DNA of 64,000 nt, from NCBI GenBank assembly GCA_022448955.1, contig JAKVCU010000060.1:1-64000 (forward strand), given 5' to 3'. Numbering within the stretch: the first letter of the stretch is position 1; each line of letters starts with the position of its first letter. The notes beneath the pieces were generated by a model. It was not told the origin of the DNA and ran no database searches. It was given only the letters and a program-made list of their open reading frames with translations. This stretch comes from Saprospiraceae bacterium (GTDB taxonomy: Bacteria; Bacteroidota; Bacteroidia; Chitinophagales; Saprospiraceae). This document shows, in pieces, positions 27,005 to 36,746 of the stretch. A program made the translations under genes and the position numbers.

Positions 27005-27163
27005 ATGCCAAAACAAAAGAAAAAAAGTCATCTCCCTCAGAAAGTTTGTCCTGTTTGTAAAAGACCATTTACGTGGCGAAAAAAATGGGAACGAGATTGG
27101 GAAAATGTAAAATATTGTAGCAAAGCTTGCAGTGCAGCGAGTAAAAGAAAGATTGCAGAATAA
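27005..27163 (+). CDS. DUF2256 small zinc-finger-like protein (52 aa)
   Basis: The 52-residue product starts [12 protein letters not shown] and carries [18 protein letters not shown] followed by VKYCSKACS. The CxxC...CxxxC arrangement and the RPFTWRKKW core are the DUF2256 signature; the fold is presumably a treble-clef zinc finger. Function is unknown. In many bacteria members sit beside photolyase/cryptochrome genes, but here the photolyase is 17 kb away. An AAGGAG sequence lies 15-20 bases upstream. It ends 8 bases before the cytochrome oxidase subunit III gene, so the two may be co-transcribed. Confidence 0.88.
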   Translation: MPKQKKKSHLPQKVCPVCKRPFTWRKKWERDWENVKYCSKACSAASKRKIAE

Positions 27164-27171
27164 TTAATTTC

Positions 27172-27810
27172 ATGAATAACGAACAACAACCAAACACTAG
27201 CGCCACAGGTGAATACAATGAATATGAGACATTCGCCTTTCACCCCTATAATGTACTGCTCATTTTAGTGCTCTTTGGTATAGCAGCCTTATTCTTAGCT
27301 TTTTCTGCTTCTTTTATTTATTCAAGAATACAGAATGGCCTACCACCTATCAAGCTACCTTTACTTTTTTTTATAAATACCGTCATTTTACTTGGTACTA
27401 GTGCCACTATGGTTTGGGCAAAAAAATCTTATAAAGCGGATGATACTAAGGCCTATCAAAATGCACTTAAAGCCACTATTGCATTATCCATCATTTTTAT
27501 GATTGCTCAGTTTTTTGCATGGAAGCAGTTAATAGATCAAGAAATTTACATCAATTCAGATAACTCTGCAGGCTATTTGTACCTTATATCAGGCATGCAT
27601 TTCTTGCACGTCATTGCTGGCTTACCATTTTTGGGAGCATTTTTATGGGTCGCGCAAAAAAGAATGAAAGAACCGGTGAGCGTACTCGTTTATTTCAGCG
27701 ATCCTGAAAAGCGTTTAAAGCTCCGATTACTCACTATATATTGGCATTTTCTGGATGCTTTATGGATTTATTTGATTCTTTTCTTCTGGATAAATTCGTT
27801 ATTGAGTTAA
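27172..27810 (+). CDS. Cytochrome c oxidase subunit III-like protein
   Basis: A heme-copper oxidase subunit III with five predicted transmembrane helices. The late signatures are clear: SGMHFLHVIAGLPFLGAFLW and LLTIYWHFLDALWIYLILFF, the HxxxG and YWHFxDxxW segments that mark the family. Subunit III stabilises the catalytic core and its proton uptake; it carries no redox centre. Subunits I and II and heme-synthesis genes are not nearby, so this is an orphan copy that must work with an oxidase encoded elsewhere. It follows the DUF2256 gene by 8 bases. Confidence 0.88.
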   Translation: MNNEQQPNTSATGEYNEYETFAFHPYNVLLILVLFGIAALFLAFSASFIYSRIQNGLPPIKLPLLFFINTVILLGTSATMVWAKKSYKADDTKAYQNALKATIALSIIFMIAQFFAWKQLIDQEIYINSDNSAGYLYLISGMHFLHVIAGLPFLGAFLWVAQKRMKEPVSVLVYFSDPEKRLKLRLLTIYWHFLDALWIYLILFFWINSLLS

Positions 27811-27849
27811 AAGATTTTGTTCAAATTAGCGGATTCAGTGGGGAGGTAT

Positions 27850-27857
27850 TATATTTG
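27850..27857 (+). promoter_or_regulatory. Candidate -7 box for purL
   Basis: TATATTTG matches TAnnTTTG and lies 30 bases before the purL ATG. A TTTG is found 30 bases further upstream, too far for the usual spacing. Confidence 0.45.
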
Positions 27858-27886
27858 TGCTTTCAAAATTAGTCATCAAATAATCA

Positions 27887-30115
27887 ATGTCAGAAGTACA
27901 AATTACTGTAGAAACCGCCAAGAATTTAGGTCTTACCGCTGATGAATTTGATCAAATCAAAGAAATCATGGGCAGAACGCCCAATTTTACTGAGCTGAGC
28001 ATTTTTTCGGTAATGTGGTCAGAACACTGTTCTTACAAAAATTCCATCCATTGGTTAAAAACCTTACCTCGAGAAGGAAGCCGTTTATTAGTGGGTGCAG
28101 GAGAAGAAAATGCAGGTTTAGTAGATATCGGAGACGGCCTTGGCTGTGCTTTCAAGATCGAATCTCATAACCACCCTTCTGCCATTGAACCTTATCAAGG
28201 TGCTGCAACTGGTGTGGGAGGTATACATAGAGATATCTTTACCATGGGTGCACGTCCAATTGCTGCGCTCAATTCTCTTCGTTTTGGAAATCCAGATCTT
28301 AAGCATACGAAGCGATTAATCAAAGGAGTCGTCAGTGGTATTGGTGACTATGGCAACTGCTTTGGCGTACCGACGGTAGGTGGTGAAGCTTATTTTGACG
28401 AATGTTATAATCAAAATATCTTGGTGAATGCCATGTCTGTCGGAATTGTAAAAGCGGGTGAAACTGTTTCTGCCACTTCTGAGGGACCAGGCAACCCTGT
28501 ATTCATCGTTGGTTCTGCAACGGGTAAAGATGGGATTCATGGAGCTACCTTTGCATCTGCAGATTTAACAGAAGATTCTGCAGAAGATTTACCTGCTGTG
28601 CAGGTAGGTGATCCATTCCAAGAAAAGTTATTGCTTGAAGCAACTCTAGAAGCCATCCAAACAGGTGCTATTGTAGGTATGCAGGATATGGGTGCAGCAG
28701 GTATCACTTGCTCAACTTCAGAGATGAGTGCGAAAGGTGGAACAGGTATGCGTATTGATTTGGATAAAGTGCCTACTCGCCAAAAAAATATGCAGCCATT
28801 CGAAATCTTGCTTTCTGAAAGCCAAGAAAGGATGTTGATTGTTGCACATAAAGGTCAGGAGCACCTTCTTCTAGAAGTTTTTGACAAATGGGATTTAGAG
28901 TGTGAACAAATTGGTGAAGTAACGGATACTGGCCGATTAGAGTTTTATAAAGATGGTGAACTGATTGCAGATGTTGAAGCAGAACCCCTAGTATTAGGAG
29001 GTGGGGCGCCTGTTTACCAAAGAGAATACAAAAAGCCTGCCTACCTAAAAAAGGTAAATGCCTTTAAAATAGGTAAAATTAAGCAGCCAGAAGATTTGGT
29101 AGCTGCTGCAAAAACAATTTTCACTTCGCCAAATATCCTTTCAAAAAGATGGATTTACGAACAATATGACTCCATGGTTCGTACCAACTCGATCCATACT
29201 AATGAAGCATCTGATGCTGCGTTGGTGAGGGTAAAAGGCAGTGAAAAGGTATTGGCTGTCACAACGGATTGTAATTCTAGCTATGTATATGCTGATCCAT
29301 ACAAAGGAGCTATGATCGCAGTTTCAGAAGCTGCACGTAATATAGTTTGTTCAGGTGGAGAACCAGTAGCGATCACCAATTGTTTGAACTTTGGTAACCC
29401 TTACAATCCAGAAGTCTATTGGCAGTTTGTACATGCCATTAAAGGTATGGGTGAAGCTTGCCGCAAATTCAACACACCAGTAACAGGAGGTAATGTAAGT
29501 TTTTACAACCAAACTGTTTTAGAAAATACTGCCGAGCCTGTTTTTCCAACTCCAACAATCGGTATGTTAGGGGTATTGGATAATATTTCACAAAGAACAA
29601 GCATTCGATTCAAAAACGAAGGAGATGCCATTTATATGCTTGGTACACCTCAAAATGATATTGGAAGTTCAGAATATGTAAAACGGGTTCATAAAGTTCG
29701 TTATTCACCAGCACCTTCTTTTGATTTAGATGAGGAATTCCACATCCAACACAACATGAAGTTGATCATCAAGAAAGGATTTGTTGAATCTGCTCACGAT
29801 GTTTCAGAGGGTGGCTTATTCGTTTCATTGGTAGAAAGTGCTATGGCTGCTGACCTTGGATTTGTCGTTGAAACAGACTACAATTTCAGAAAAGATGCCT
29901 ATTTATTTGGCGAAAGCCAAAGCAGAATAGTGATCACTGTTAAACCAGAGAACGAAGATGACCTGGTTAACTATCTCAACAGTCATAATGTTTCTTTTAC
30001 AAAACTTGGAGAGGTAAAAGGTCAGAATGCCATCATAGATGATAAAGATTTTGGTCCAATTACGGAGTGGTGTAAATTATACGACAACAAACTTGGAGAA
30101 ATTATTGAAAATTGA
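27887..30115 (+). CDS. purL: Phosphoribosylformylglycinamidine synthase, PurL subunit (small form)
   Basis: Fourth step of purine synthesis: ATP-dependent amidation of FGAR to FGAM. At 742 residues this is the small PurL, which needs separate PurQ (glutaminase) and PurS proteins. N-terminal [11 protein letters not shown], the [21 protein letters not shown] motif (in parts [10 protein letters not shown] and GAATGVGG), the FDMGAAG-type [11 protein letters not shown] and a second AIR-synthase-like half ([27 protein letters not shown]) are all present. Its stop overlaps a possible TTG start of the next gene, which is probably co-transcribed. Confidence 0.96.
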   Translation: MSEVQITVETAKNLGLTADEFDQIKEIMGRTPNFTELSIFSVMWSEHCSYKNSIHWLKTLPREGSRLLVGAGEENAGLVDIGDGLGCAFKIESHNHPSAIEPYQGAATGVGGIHRDIFTMGARPIAALNSLRFGNPDLKHTKRLIKGVVSGIGDYGNCFGVPTVGGEAYFDECYNQNILVNAMSVGIVKAGETVSATSEGPGNPVFIVGSATGKDGIHGATFASADLTEDSAEDLPAVQVGDPFQEKLLLEATLEAIQTGAIVGMQDMGAAGITCSTSEMSAKGGTGMRIDLDKVPTRQKNMQPFEILLSESQERMLIVAHKGQEHLLLEVFDKWDLECEQIGEVTDTGRLEFYKDGELIADVEAEPLVLGGGAPVYQREYKKPAYLKKVNAFKIGKIKQPEDLVAAAKTIFTSPNILSKRWIYEQYDSMVRTNSIHTNEASDAALVRVKGSEKVLAVTTDCNSSYVYADPYKGAMIAVSEAARNIVCSGGEPVAITNCLNFGNPYNPEVYWQFVHAIKGMGEACRKFNTPVTGGNVSFYNQTVLENTAEPVFPTPTIGMLGVLDNISQRTSIRFKNEGDAIYMLGTPQNDIGSSEYVKRVHKVRYSPAPSFDLDEEFHIQHNMKLIIKKGFVESAHDVSEGGLFVSLVESAMAADLGFVVETDYNFRKDAYLFGESQSRIVITVKPENEDDLVNYLNSHNVSFTKLGEVKGQNAIIDDKDFGPITEWCKLYDNKLGEIIEN

Positions 30116-30135
30116 TTTTGAAAAAAAATTTAAAC

Positions 30136-31254
30136 ATGAAAAATATTAGCCAAATCATTCTGATTCTGCTTGTTTCCATTTTATCTTGGCAATGTGAGCA
30201 AGCAGTTCAAGGCACACGTATTCAGGGTACTATTTCGAATGCCTCTAACCTGCAAGTATTTTTAGATAAGGTCATTATTGGAAAAGCCAATAGCGTTATT
30301 GCGAAGGCAGATATAGATGCTTCTGGTTTTTTTCAAATGGATTTCCCAGAAGGCATTAAAAATGGTGTTTATCTTCTTCGTATTGGTGCAAAGCGTATAA
30401 ATCTTGTAATGAATGGCAAAGAAAAAATGATCAAGATCGAAGGAGATCTTAATACGCTACAAATGTATGATGTGAATATTTATGGTTCTCCAGATTCTGA
30501 ATCCCTAGTCTCTTTGATGACCAGAATGGTTAAAAGGCAGGTAGATCAACCTAGCCTTCAAAGCTATCTCGATACGGTAGCTAATCCGCTTACCACTGCT
30601 TTTGTAACCTACAAAACCTATGGTCCTAATGGTCAATATCTTCCAATGCATAAAAAGGCTCAAGCCCGCTTGACAGAGGCTTTCCCTAATTCAGAGATGG
30701 CCAAAGAATACCAAAATTATATCACTGCAGTTGAACAACAGTTCAAGCAACAAAAGGCTTCAGAATTAATCCAAGTTGGTCAGCAAGCCCCTAATATTTC
30801 TTTACCTACTCCAGATGGCAAAAACTATTCGCTTGAGGACTTAAAGGGCAAGGTAGTACTTTTAGATTTTTGGGCGAGTTGGTGTGGCCCATGTCGCCGT
30901 GAGAATCCAAACGTAGTAAAAGTTTACGAAAAATATAAAAATCAAGGATTCACCATATTTAGTGTTTCTTTAGATGGTATCGATAGCCGTACAATGGCTC
31001 GTATGAAAACGACAGACCAGATCGAAAGTTACAAACAGAACCAAAGAAAAAGATGGATCGATGCCATTGCTCAAGATGGTTTGACTTGGCCTTATCATGT
31101 AAGTGATTTGAAGAAATGGGAATCTGCTCCAGCTGCTCTTTATGGGGTTCGCTCCATCCCTAAAACCTTCTTAATTGATCGTGATGGTAAGATTGCTTCA
31201 GTGAACTTAAGAGGTGCGCAAGCTATCGAAGCCGAGCTGCTGAAAATAATTTAA
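30136..31254 (+). CDS. TlpA-like thioredoxin-fold protein with N-terminal DUF4369-like domain
   Basis: A hydrophobic signal (residues 1-19) ends at Cys20 (SWQC), a weak lipobox. An N-terminal beta-rich domain of the DUF4369 type follows (about 25-120: RIQGTISNASNLQVFLDKV, GVYLLRIGAKRINLVMNG). After a helical linker comes a TlpA/AhpC-like thioredoxin domain (about 215-370) with the redox pair Cys250/Cys253 (ASWCGPCRREN) and the cis-proline RSIPKTFLID. The layout is common in Bacteroidota envelope thiol-disulfide reductases. A TTG at 30112 overlapping purL is an alternative start, but the ATG starts the signal peptide. Confidence 0.85.
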   Translation: MKNISQIILILLVSILSWQCEQAVQGTRIQGTISNASNLQVFLDKVIIGKANSVIAKADIDASGFFQMDFPEGIKNGVYLLRIGAKRINLVMNGKEKMIKIEGDLNTLQMYDVNIYGSPDSESLVSLMTRMVKRQVDQPSLQSYLDTVANPLTTAFVTYKTYGPNGQYLPMHKKAQARLTEAFPNSEMAKEYQNYITAVEQQFKQQKASELIQVGQQAPNISLPTPDGKNYSLEDLKGKVVLLDFWASWCGPCRRENPNVVKVYEKYKNQGFTIFSVSLDGIDSRTMARMKTTDQIESYKQNQRKRWIDAIAQDGLTWPYHVSDLKKWESAPAALYGVRSIPKTFLIDRDGKIASVNLRGAQAIEAELLKII

Positions 31255-31274
31255 TGGCGGGACGATGACTTTTT

Positions 31275-31319
31275 GAGCGAGAGACTTTGTGCGCATATAA
31301 GTACAAAGCCTCCCGCTCT
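31275..31319. terminator. Bidirectional terminator
   Basis: GAGCGAGAGACTTTGT (31275-31290) pairs with ACAAAGCCTCCCGCTC (31303-31318) with two mismatches; the loop is 12 bases. It separates the convergent thioredoxin and RNA methyltransferase genes. There is no long T-run, so efficiency is uncertain. Confidence 0.6.
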
Positions 31320-31326
31320 CCAATTC

Positions 31327-32091
31327 TTATCTTTCATGAGGTATCAATAAGGCACAAACAATTCCGCTTGCCACGCCGGCATTCAAAGATTCCATACCAG
31401 TTTGACTTATAGAAGGTATCGTTAATCGATGGCTTAAAAAGTTCATATTTTCCTTTTTTATTCCTGATCCCTCATTTCCGATAACGATAATACCATTTTT
31501 GGGTCCTTGATAATGATAGATATTTTCTCCATCCAGCACGGTACCAATTATAGGAAAGTCCTCAATCATTTGCGCTTTCAAATCACCTAAATCAATCTTT
31601 TCGGTATGTACCCTTAAAAAAGCCCCCATACTTGCTTGTACTACCTTAGGATTAAAAATTTCTACAGTATCCATTGATGTAAATACATAATCTACTCCAA
31701 ACCAATTGGCAATTCGAAGGATAGTCCCCACATTACCAGGGTCCTGCAAACCATCTAGGTATAAAGCCCAGCTATTTTCCACTTTCCTATAATCAATAGG
31801 TCGATCATCCATTTCAGCGATCAAGATCACTTGATTTGGGGTACTAAGGGCTGAAATTTGCTTTAATTCACGATCTGAAATATTAAAACATTGTTGTTGA
31901 TATACGTTTATCAAGTTTTCGTTCGTTTTTATCCAATAATCGGTAGCATAAAGCGCATTCAGTTTAAATCGGCTTTGTTGTAGGAATTCTCTGCAAATTT
32001 TATCTCCCTCTACTATAAATTTATTATACTTTTGTCTGAACTTTTTTAGGTGCAGAGAACGGAGATATTTTATTGTATTTTTAGAAATCAT
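31327..32091 (-). CDS. TrmH/SpoU-family RNA 2'-O-methyltransferase
   Basis: A SPOUT-class methyltransferase acting on tRNA or rRNA ribose. The N-terminal MISKNTIKYLRSLHLKKFR is the substrate-binding extension. The knotted C-terminal domain has motif 1 ALYLDGLQDPGNVGTILRIA (in full across residues 125-145), motif 2 IIVIGNEGSGI and motif 3 LTIPSISQTGMESLNAGVASGI-like sequence (in parts IPSISQTGMESLN and AGVASGI). The target position is unknown. The ATG is 29 bases from the divergent tamL ATG. Confidence 0.9.
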   Translation of the reverse strand: MISKNTIKYLRSLHLKKFRQKYNKFIVEGDKICREFLQQSRFKLNALYATDYWIKTNENLINVYQQQCFNISDRELKQISALSTPNQVILIAEMDDRPIDYRKVENSWALYLDGLQDPGNVGTILRIANWFGVDYVFTSMDTVEIFNPKVVQASMGAFLRVHTEKIDLGDLKAQMIEDFPIIGTVLDGENIYHYQGPKNGIIVIGNEGSGIKKENMNFLSHRLTIPSISQTGMESLNAGVASGIVCALLIPHER

Positions 32092-32120
32092 AAGCGTGTA
32101 TTCGCTTCATTTATTTATTA

Positions 32121-34610
32121 ATGCGAATTCATAAACATATATATAATCTACTTTTTTTCCTATTTTTTATAGGAAGTCTTTCATCTTGTGGTACTTCAAA
32201 GTACCTAGATGAAGACGAATACCTCCTTCGAAAGAATACTATAATATTTGAAGGTGATCATGAAATTCCTAATGAAAGGAATTTAAAATTTGAGTTGTCC
32301 CGTTTGCACAAACAAAAACCTAATTCCAAGCTTCTATTCAATTTTTTCATCAATAGAGCATGGTTTCACTTAGCTACAAAAGGGGAAGGCGATACCACAA
32401 AATTTGATGATTGGCAACGCCGGGCACTTGGAGAAAAACCCAGTATTTATGAAAAAGAACTTTCGGATGCAACGGTAGAAGCTATGAACTATTACCTTCA
32501 ATACAAAGGTTTTTATAATTCAGCAGTTTATGTAGATGAGACTAATGACCCCAAAAGAAAAAAAATAGATTTGACCTACTACGTCACGCCTGGTCAACAA
32601 CATAAAATAGACAGTGTTTTTTATACCAGCAAGGATACTAGCCTTCAAAAAATACTCGACCACATTGCCTCAGCATCTGCCTTTATTAAAGGTCAAGGGT
32701 TGGATATAGCCTTTTATGAAAGAGATAAGGAACGAATCGCTAGCTATCTCAAAGATCATGGCTATGCTTTCTTTTATCCCAGCTACTTTTCCAAACTCCA
32801 AGTGGATACTTCTCAAAACCCTCAAAAAGCAAATATTTATGTGGAGGTACTCCCTCCATATGGCGAACAGCAGCACACCCGATTTAAGATTGGAAAAATT
32901 ATCATAGATACTGACTTTGACCCTACACGACCTAAAAGCCAATTAGAAGAGGTCATCATTGAAGACATCATATTCACACGACCAAAAGACTCCGCTTTTA
33001 TCCTTAAGCCAAGGACTATTATCAACGAGCTTTATTTCAGGCCTGGAGAAGTTTATTCACAAAAAAAGTTTGACAAATCCAACCAACAGCTTTCCACACT
33101 CGGTGTTTTTCGATTTGTTCGACTTCGCCCTGTGTTAGACACGCTTTATCCTGATCGGGTAAACATAGAGATAGAATTACGGACCAATAAAAGGATGGAA
33201 GTTGTTTTTGACTTTGATGTCAATTATACCAATCGATCCAATTCTACACAAGGCCAAGGTAGTTTAATTGGTTTAGCATTTGGACCTACTTATCGGCATA
33301 GAAACCTTTTCAATGGTGCAGAAACCTTAGTAACCAATCTTTCTGCTGGGGTGGAAATCAACCCTGCCTTGACTGGGCAACAATTTTGGAATACTATTGA
33401 TTTGGGACTGCAAAATGATCTTTATATTCCTAAATTTCAAGATTATTTCGGAATTTGGAAAGGCTTAAGTAAACTTTCTGTAGGAAGAAAAAAACATGTC
33501 GTTAGGGATACTTTTTATAATGCCTTGAAAGAATCTGCTACTACCAGAATTTCTGCAAATTACAACTATCTACTCATTCTTGATTGGTATCGTTATAACC
33601 TAATCAATGTCTCTTACGGTTTTGATTATCAACCTAATCGTAATGAAAGATATATCATTAATCATCTTGAGTTAGATTTTCTCAGACCCATTACAGAGCT
33701 TGCTTTTCAACAAATACAGGCTATTAATCCATTTCTTGAGCGAAGCTTTGGTAATCAGCTCTTTGTCAGTCTTTTATTCAGAGATTTTTCGTGGGTTTAT
33801 AACAGTCGAAAAAATCAATTTGGGGAATCTCATTATATAGGCTTCAACCTCGAAATTGTTGGTGCTGAGATTTGGGCTATCAATGAGGCCTACAACCTAG
33901 CCGTTAATAGAAAGGAGGTTTTTGGTTTAGGAATTACAGAATTTAGTCAATATCTAAAAACGGATATTGATTTTCATTTCACTAGAGAATTTAGCAATAG
34001 TCAAAGTTTAGCTACTAGAGCTTATTTTGGTGTGGCAACACCTTTCAGATCTAGTTCAGATGTACCTTATGTCAAACAATTTTATGTAGGTGGCCCAAAT
34101 AGTATTCGGGCTTGGGCAGCAAGAGGACTGGGGCCAGGAGGTTATGATGATCCACAAATTGATAATTTCGACAATAATATTCTGCTTTATCAAACAGGTG
34201 ATATAAAGCTAGAATTTAATGCAGAATACCGTTTTGATCTCTTCTTTTTACTTAAAGGGGCAATTTTCTTAGATATTGGAAACGTTTGGACTATTAATAG
34301 AGATACATCACGCTGTGGTTCACAGTTTTTATTCCGCGAGCGCAGCTATACTGATTGCGCAGATAATGATACCGTATTTGTGGCAGATCCATTTTATCGA
34401 CAATTTGCTATTGGTTCTGGTTTTGGTATTCGCTTAGATTTGAGTTACTTCTTACTTCGTTTGGATATGGGGCTCCGTTTGCGCAATCCATTTCCTTTAA
34501 ATTCGGATCCCAGCCGGCCCAGACGTGAGGCCGATTATTGGGAAACTTTTGAAGGGTTTAGATTTGGGCGGGATGTCAACTTTAACTTAGGCTTGGGTTA
34601 TCCTTTCTAA
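32121..34610 (+). CDS. tamL: TamL-type BamA/TamA-family outer-membrane lipoprotein
   Basis: Lipoprotein signal with lipobox Cys23 (IGSLSSC) followed by GTSKYLDEDEYLLRKNTI, a start typical of Bacteroidota TamL. POTRA-like domains occupy about residues 40-370, with a surface-layer Omp85 barrel after that; the late PYVKQFYVGGPNSIRAWAARGLGPG motif (in parts PYVKQFYVGGPNS and IRAWAARGLGPG) matches the conserved VRGF/Y region of Omp85 proteins. It works with TamB in assembling or transporting envelope components. It ends in an aromatic residue (LGLGYPF). The 3-prime end overlaps nth by 29 bases. Confidence 0.9.
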   Translation: MRIHKHIYNLLFFLFFIGSLSSCGTSKYLDEDEYLLRKNTIIFEGDHEIPNERNLKFELSRLHKQKPNSKLLFNFFINRAWFHLATKGEGDTTKFDDWQRRALGEKPSIYEKELSDATVEAMNYYLQYKGFYNSAVYVDETNDPKRKKIDLTYYVTPGQQHKIDSVFYTSKDTSLQKILDHIASASAFIKGQGLDIAFYERDKERIASYLKDHGYAFFYPSYFSKLQVDTSQNPQKANIYVEVLPPYGEQQHTRFKIGKIIIDTDFDPTRPKSQLEEVIIEDIIFTRPKDSAFILKPRTIINELYFRPGEVYSQKKFDKSNQQLSTLGVFRFVRLRPVLDTLYPDRVNIEIELRTNKRMEVVFDFDVNYTNRSNSTQGQGSLIGLAFGPTYRHRNLFNGAETLVTNLSAGVEINPALTGQQFWNTIDLGLQNDLYIPKFQDYFGIWKGLSKLSVGRKKHVVRDTFYNALKESATTRISANYNYLLILDWYRYNLINVSYGFDYQPNRNERYIINHLELDFLRPITELAFQQIQAINPFLERSFGNQLFVSLLFRDFSWVYNSRKNQFGESHYIGFNLEIVGAEIWAINEAYNLAVNRKEVFGLGITEFSQYLKTDIDFHFTREFSNSQSLATRAYFGVATPFRSSSDVPYVKQFYVGGPNSIRAWAARGLGPGGYDDPQIDNFDNNILLYQTGDIKLEFNAEYRFDLFFLLKGAIFLDIGNVWTINRDTSRCGSQFLFRERSYTDCADNDTVFVADPFYRQFAIGSGFGIRLDLSYFLLRLDMGLRLRNPFPLNSDPSRPRREADYWETFEGFRFGRDVNFNLGLGYPF

Positions 34611-35256
34611 ACTTATGCATCATTTCTTTTCTACCATATAAGCTACAAATAGGGCACTCAAGTGGATTATGACCTCTTGCTGGGCAAAATTCTCTACCGA
34701 AGAAAATAATCTGTAAATGCAATTTATTCCATAAATCTCTTGGAAAAAGTTTTTTTAAGTCTTTTTCTGTCTTTTCCACATTTTTACCAGTGCTTAGCGT
34801 CCACCGCCATGCTAAACGATGAATATGGGTATCCACAGGGAATGCCGGTACTCCAAAAGCTTGAGACATAACCACTGAAGCCGTTTTGTGTCCAACGCCT
34901 GGCAGCTCTTCTAATGCTTCGAAAGACTGTGGTACAACTCCATCATATTTATCCATCAAAATATGCGACAGATCATAAATCGCTTTTGATTTTCTTGGCG
35001 AAAGCCCACAAGGACGAATAATCTGTTTGATATCTTCTACCGATTGTTGAGACATATCGAAAGGATTATCTGCTAACTCAAACAAATCTGGCGTCACCTT
35101 ATTGACTCTTTCATCAGTACACTGGGCAGACAAGAGTACGGCTACCAATAGTGTATAAGGATCTTTATGATCCAAAGGAACTGGCGTTTCAGGGTACAAG
35201 TTCTCCAGTATATCCACAATGGCATTGGCTTTCTCTTGTCTGCTGATCCGTGTCAT
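34582..35256 (-). CDS. nth: Endonuclease III (DNA glycosylase/AP lyase)
   Basis: Removes oxidised pyrimidines and cleaves at abasic sites. The helix-hairpin-helix and catalytic pair are intact: LPGVGHKTASVV with Lys124 and FPVDTHIHRLA with Asp142. The C-terminal iron-sulfur motif is unusual: Cys191, Cys201 and Cys204 (FCPARGHNPLECPICSLYG in order) occur with nine then two residues between them, but the fourth cysteine of the usual Cx6Cx2Cx5C is absent. The gene follows purM by 12 bases and overlaps the tamL end by 29 bases. Confidence 0.92.
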   Translation of the reverse strand: MTRISRQEKANAIVDILENLYPETPVPLDHKDPYTLLVAVLLSAQCTDERVNKVTPDLFELADNPFDMSQQSVEDIKQIIRPCGLSPRKSKAIYDLSHILMDKYDGVVPQSFEALEELPGVGHKTASVVMSQAFGVPAFPVDTHIHRLAWRWTLSTGKNVEKTEKDLKKLFPRDLWNKLHLQIIFFGREFCPARGHNPLECPICSLYGRKEMMHKFRKDNPSLS

Positions 35257-35268
35257 AGTTTATCTTTT

Positions 35269-36444
35269 CTATTGGTATTCAAAGCTTCCGTAGGGACTTT
35301 GAATCTCAACACTTGTTTTTTCAGATGGTTCTACTCGACCGATGACTTGTGCATCAATTCCAAAGGACTTCGCTAATTCGATTACTTTCCCTTCTTCGCC
35401 TTTCGGCAAATATACCTCTAGCCTACTCCCCATATTAAAAACTTGGTACATTTCTTTCCATCCTGTACCGGACTGCTCTTGAATCAACTTAAACAATGGC
35501 GGTGTATCAAATAAGTTATCTTTAATGACCTTCACCTTATCTACGAACTTAGAAACCTTCGTCTGACCACCACCTGTACAGTGAATCAAACCATGTACTG
35601 ACTCGCGATGCTTATCTAGTAGCTGTTTGATAAATGGAATGTATGTTCTTGTTGGAGAAAGAACCATCTTTCCTACATCCACAGATTGACCATTAGCCTC
35701 TATTTTTTCGGTGAGCTTCTTCTTACCCGTAAAGATGACTTCATCTGGCGTATTCGGATCGTAAGCATCCGGGTATTGTTTCGCGTAAGCGTGATCAAAG
35801 ACATCATGCCTTGCAGACGTTAAGCCATTACTGCCCATTCCCCAGTTGTAAAAATCTTCGTACGAAGACTGACCATAAGAAGCTAATCCTACGATTACAT
35901 CGCCTGCTTGTACCTTTACATCTACGACATCAGATCGTTTAATTCTGGCGAAAGCCGTGTAACCTACATCAATCGTACGAACAATGTCGCCAACATCAGC
36001 CGTCTCCCCTCCTGCCAAAATAATATTGACACCCATTCGATTCATATCCGCAATAAAATCAGAAGTGGCTTGAATCAAGGCAGCAATCACCTCACCAGGA
36101 ATCAAGTTTTTATTTCTGCCAATAGTCGAGGAAAGAATGATATTATCCACACAGCCCACACAAGCCATATCGTCAATATTCATCACCATGGCATCCTGTG
36201 CAATCCCCTTCCAAACGCTCAAGTCGCCAGTCTCCTTCCAATACATATAGGCTAAACTAGGTTTTGTGCCTGCTGTATCAGCGTGCATAATATTGCAGTG
36301 CTCTTCAGAGCCAGCGGCTAAATCTGGTAATATTTTACAGAAAGCATTTGGAAATAAGCCTTTATCTAAATGTTTGATGGCATCATGCACTTCATCTTTA
36401 GTAGCAGATACCCCTCTTAAATCATATTTATATTGATCCGACAT
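35269..36444 (-). CDS. purM: Phosphoribosylformylglycinamidine cyclo-ligase (AIR synthase), long form
   Basis: Fifth step of purine synthesis: ATP-dependent closure of FGAM to AIR. It has HADTAGTKPSLAYMY, MNIDDMACVG, NIILAGGETADVGDIVRTID and LIHCTGGGQTKVSKF, the conserved AIR-synthase motifs. At 391 residues it is longer than the 345-residue enterobacterial enzyme, as is common in Bacteroidota. It is the first gene of a purM-nth pair. The 429-bp region upstream contains a plus-strand terminator of unknown owner. Confidence 0.92.
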   Translation of the reverse strand: MSDQYKYDLRGVSATKDEVHDAIKHLDKGLFPNAFCKILPDLAAGSEEHCNIMHADTAGTKPSLAYMYWKETGDLSVWKGIAQDAMVMNIDDMACVGCVDNIILSSTIGRNKNLIPGEVIAALIQATSDFIADMNRMGVNIILAGGETADVGDIVRTIDVGYTAFARIKRSDVVDVKVQAGDVIVGLASYGQSSYEDFYNWGMGSNGLTSARHDVFDHAYAKQYPDAYDPNTPDEVIFTGKKKLTEKIEANGQSVDVGKMVLSPTRTYIPFIKQLLDKHRESVHGLIHCTGGGQTKVSKFVDKVKVIKDNLFDTPPLFKLIQEQSGTGWKEMYQVFNMGSRLEVYLPKGEEGKVIELAKSFGIDAQVIGRVEPSEKTSVEIQSPYGSFEYQ

Positions 36445-36619
36445 TGATTTGAATTTGCGTCAAAAATACAAAATTTCTATTCACACAATGAAAACTTTAG
36501 TTGAAGCTTCTGAATCCTTCATTAAAGAAATAGGTCTTTTTTCACTCCTTTATTTCAATTATTATTGAGCAATGTAAGACTAAGGTCTTTAATTAGTGTT
36601 GTTCTTAATTCCGACTTGG

Positions 36620-36645
36620 CCGGTTTGAAAAAGCCGGCTTTTTTA
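36620..36645 (+). terminator. Orphan intrinsic terminator
   Basis: GCCGGTTT pairs with AAGCCGGC (36631-36638) around a GAAA loop and is followed by a T-run. It points to the plus strand, yet the nearest plus-strand gene upstream ends 2 kb earlier, suggesting a short transcript here. Confidence 0.7.
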
Positions 36646-36738
36646 ATAATTCTTTAAGCAATCCCCTACTTTTTTTATTTTTTTTCAACAACCTGATGAT
36701 TTTAACATATTTATTTATGGCAGATTGCATTGGAATTC

Positions 36739-36746
36739 TATATTTG
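36739..36746 (+). promoter_or_regulatory. Candidate -7 box for the M23 peptidase
   Basis: TATATTTG matches TAnnTTTG and would give a leader of about 120 bases before the GTG start. No -33 TTG at proper spacing. Confidence 0.35.

Noticed and set aside
36488-36568. 26-codon open frame upstream of the orphan terminator
   Set aside because: Too short to support as a gene; it could be part of the putative small RNA, so it is mentioned only in that context.
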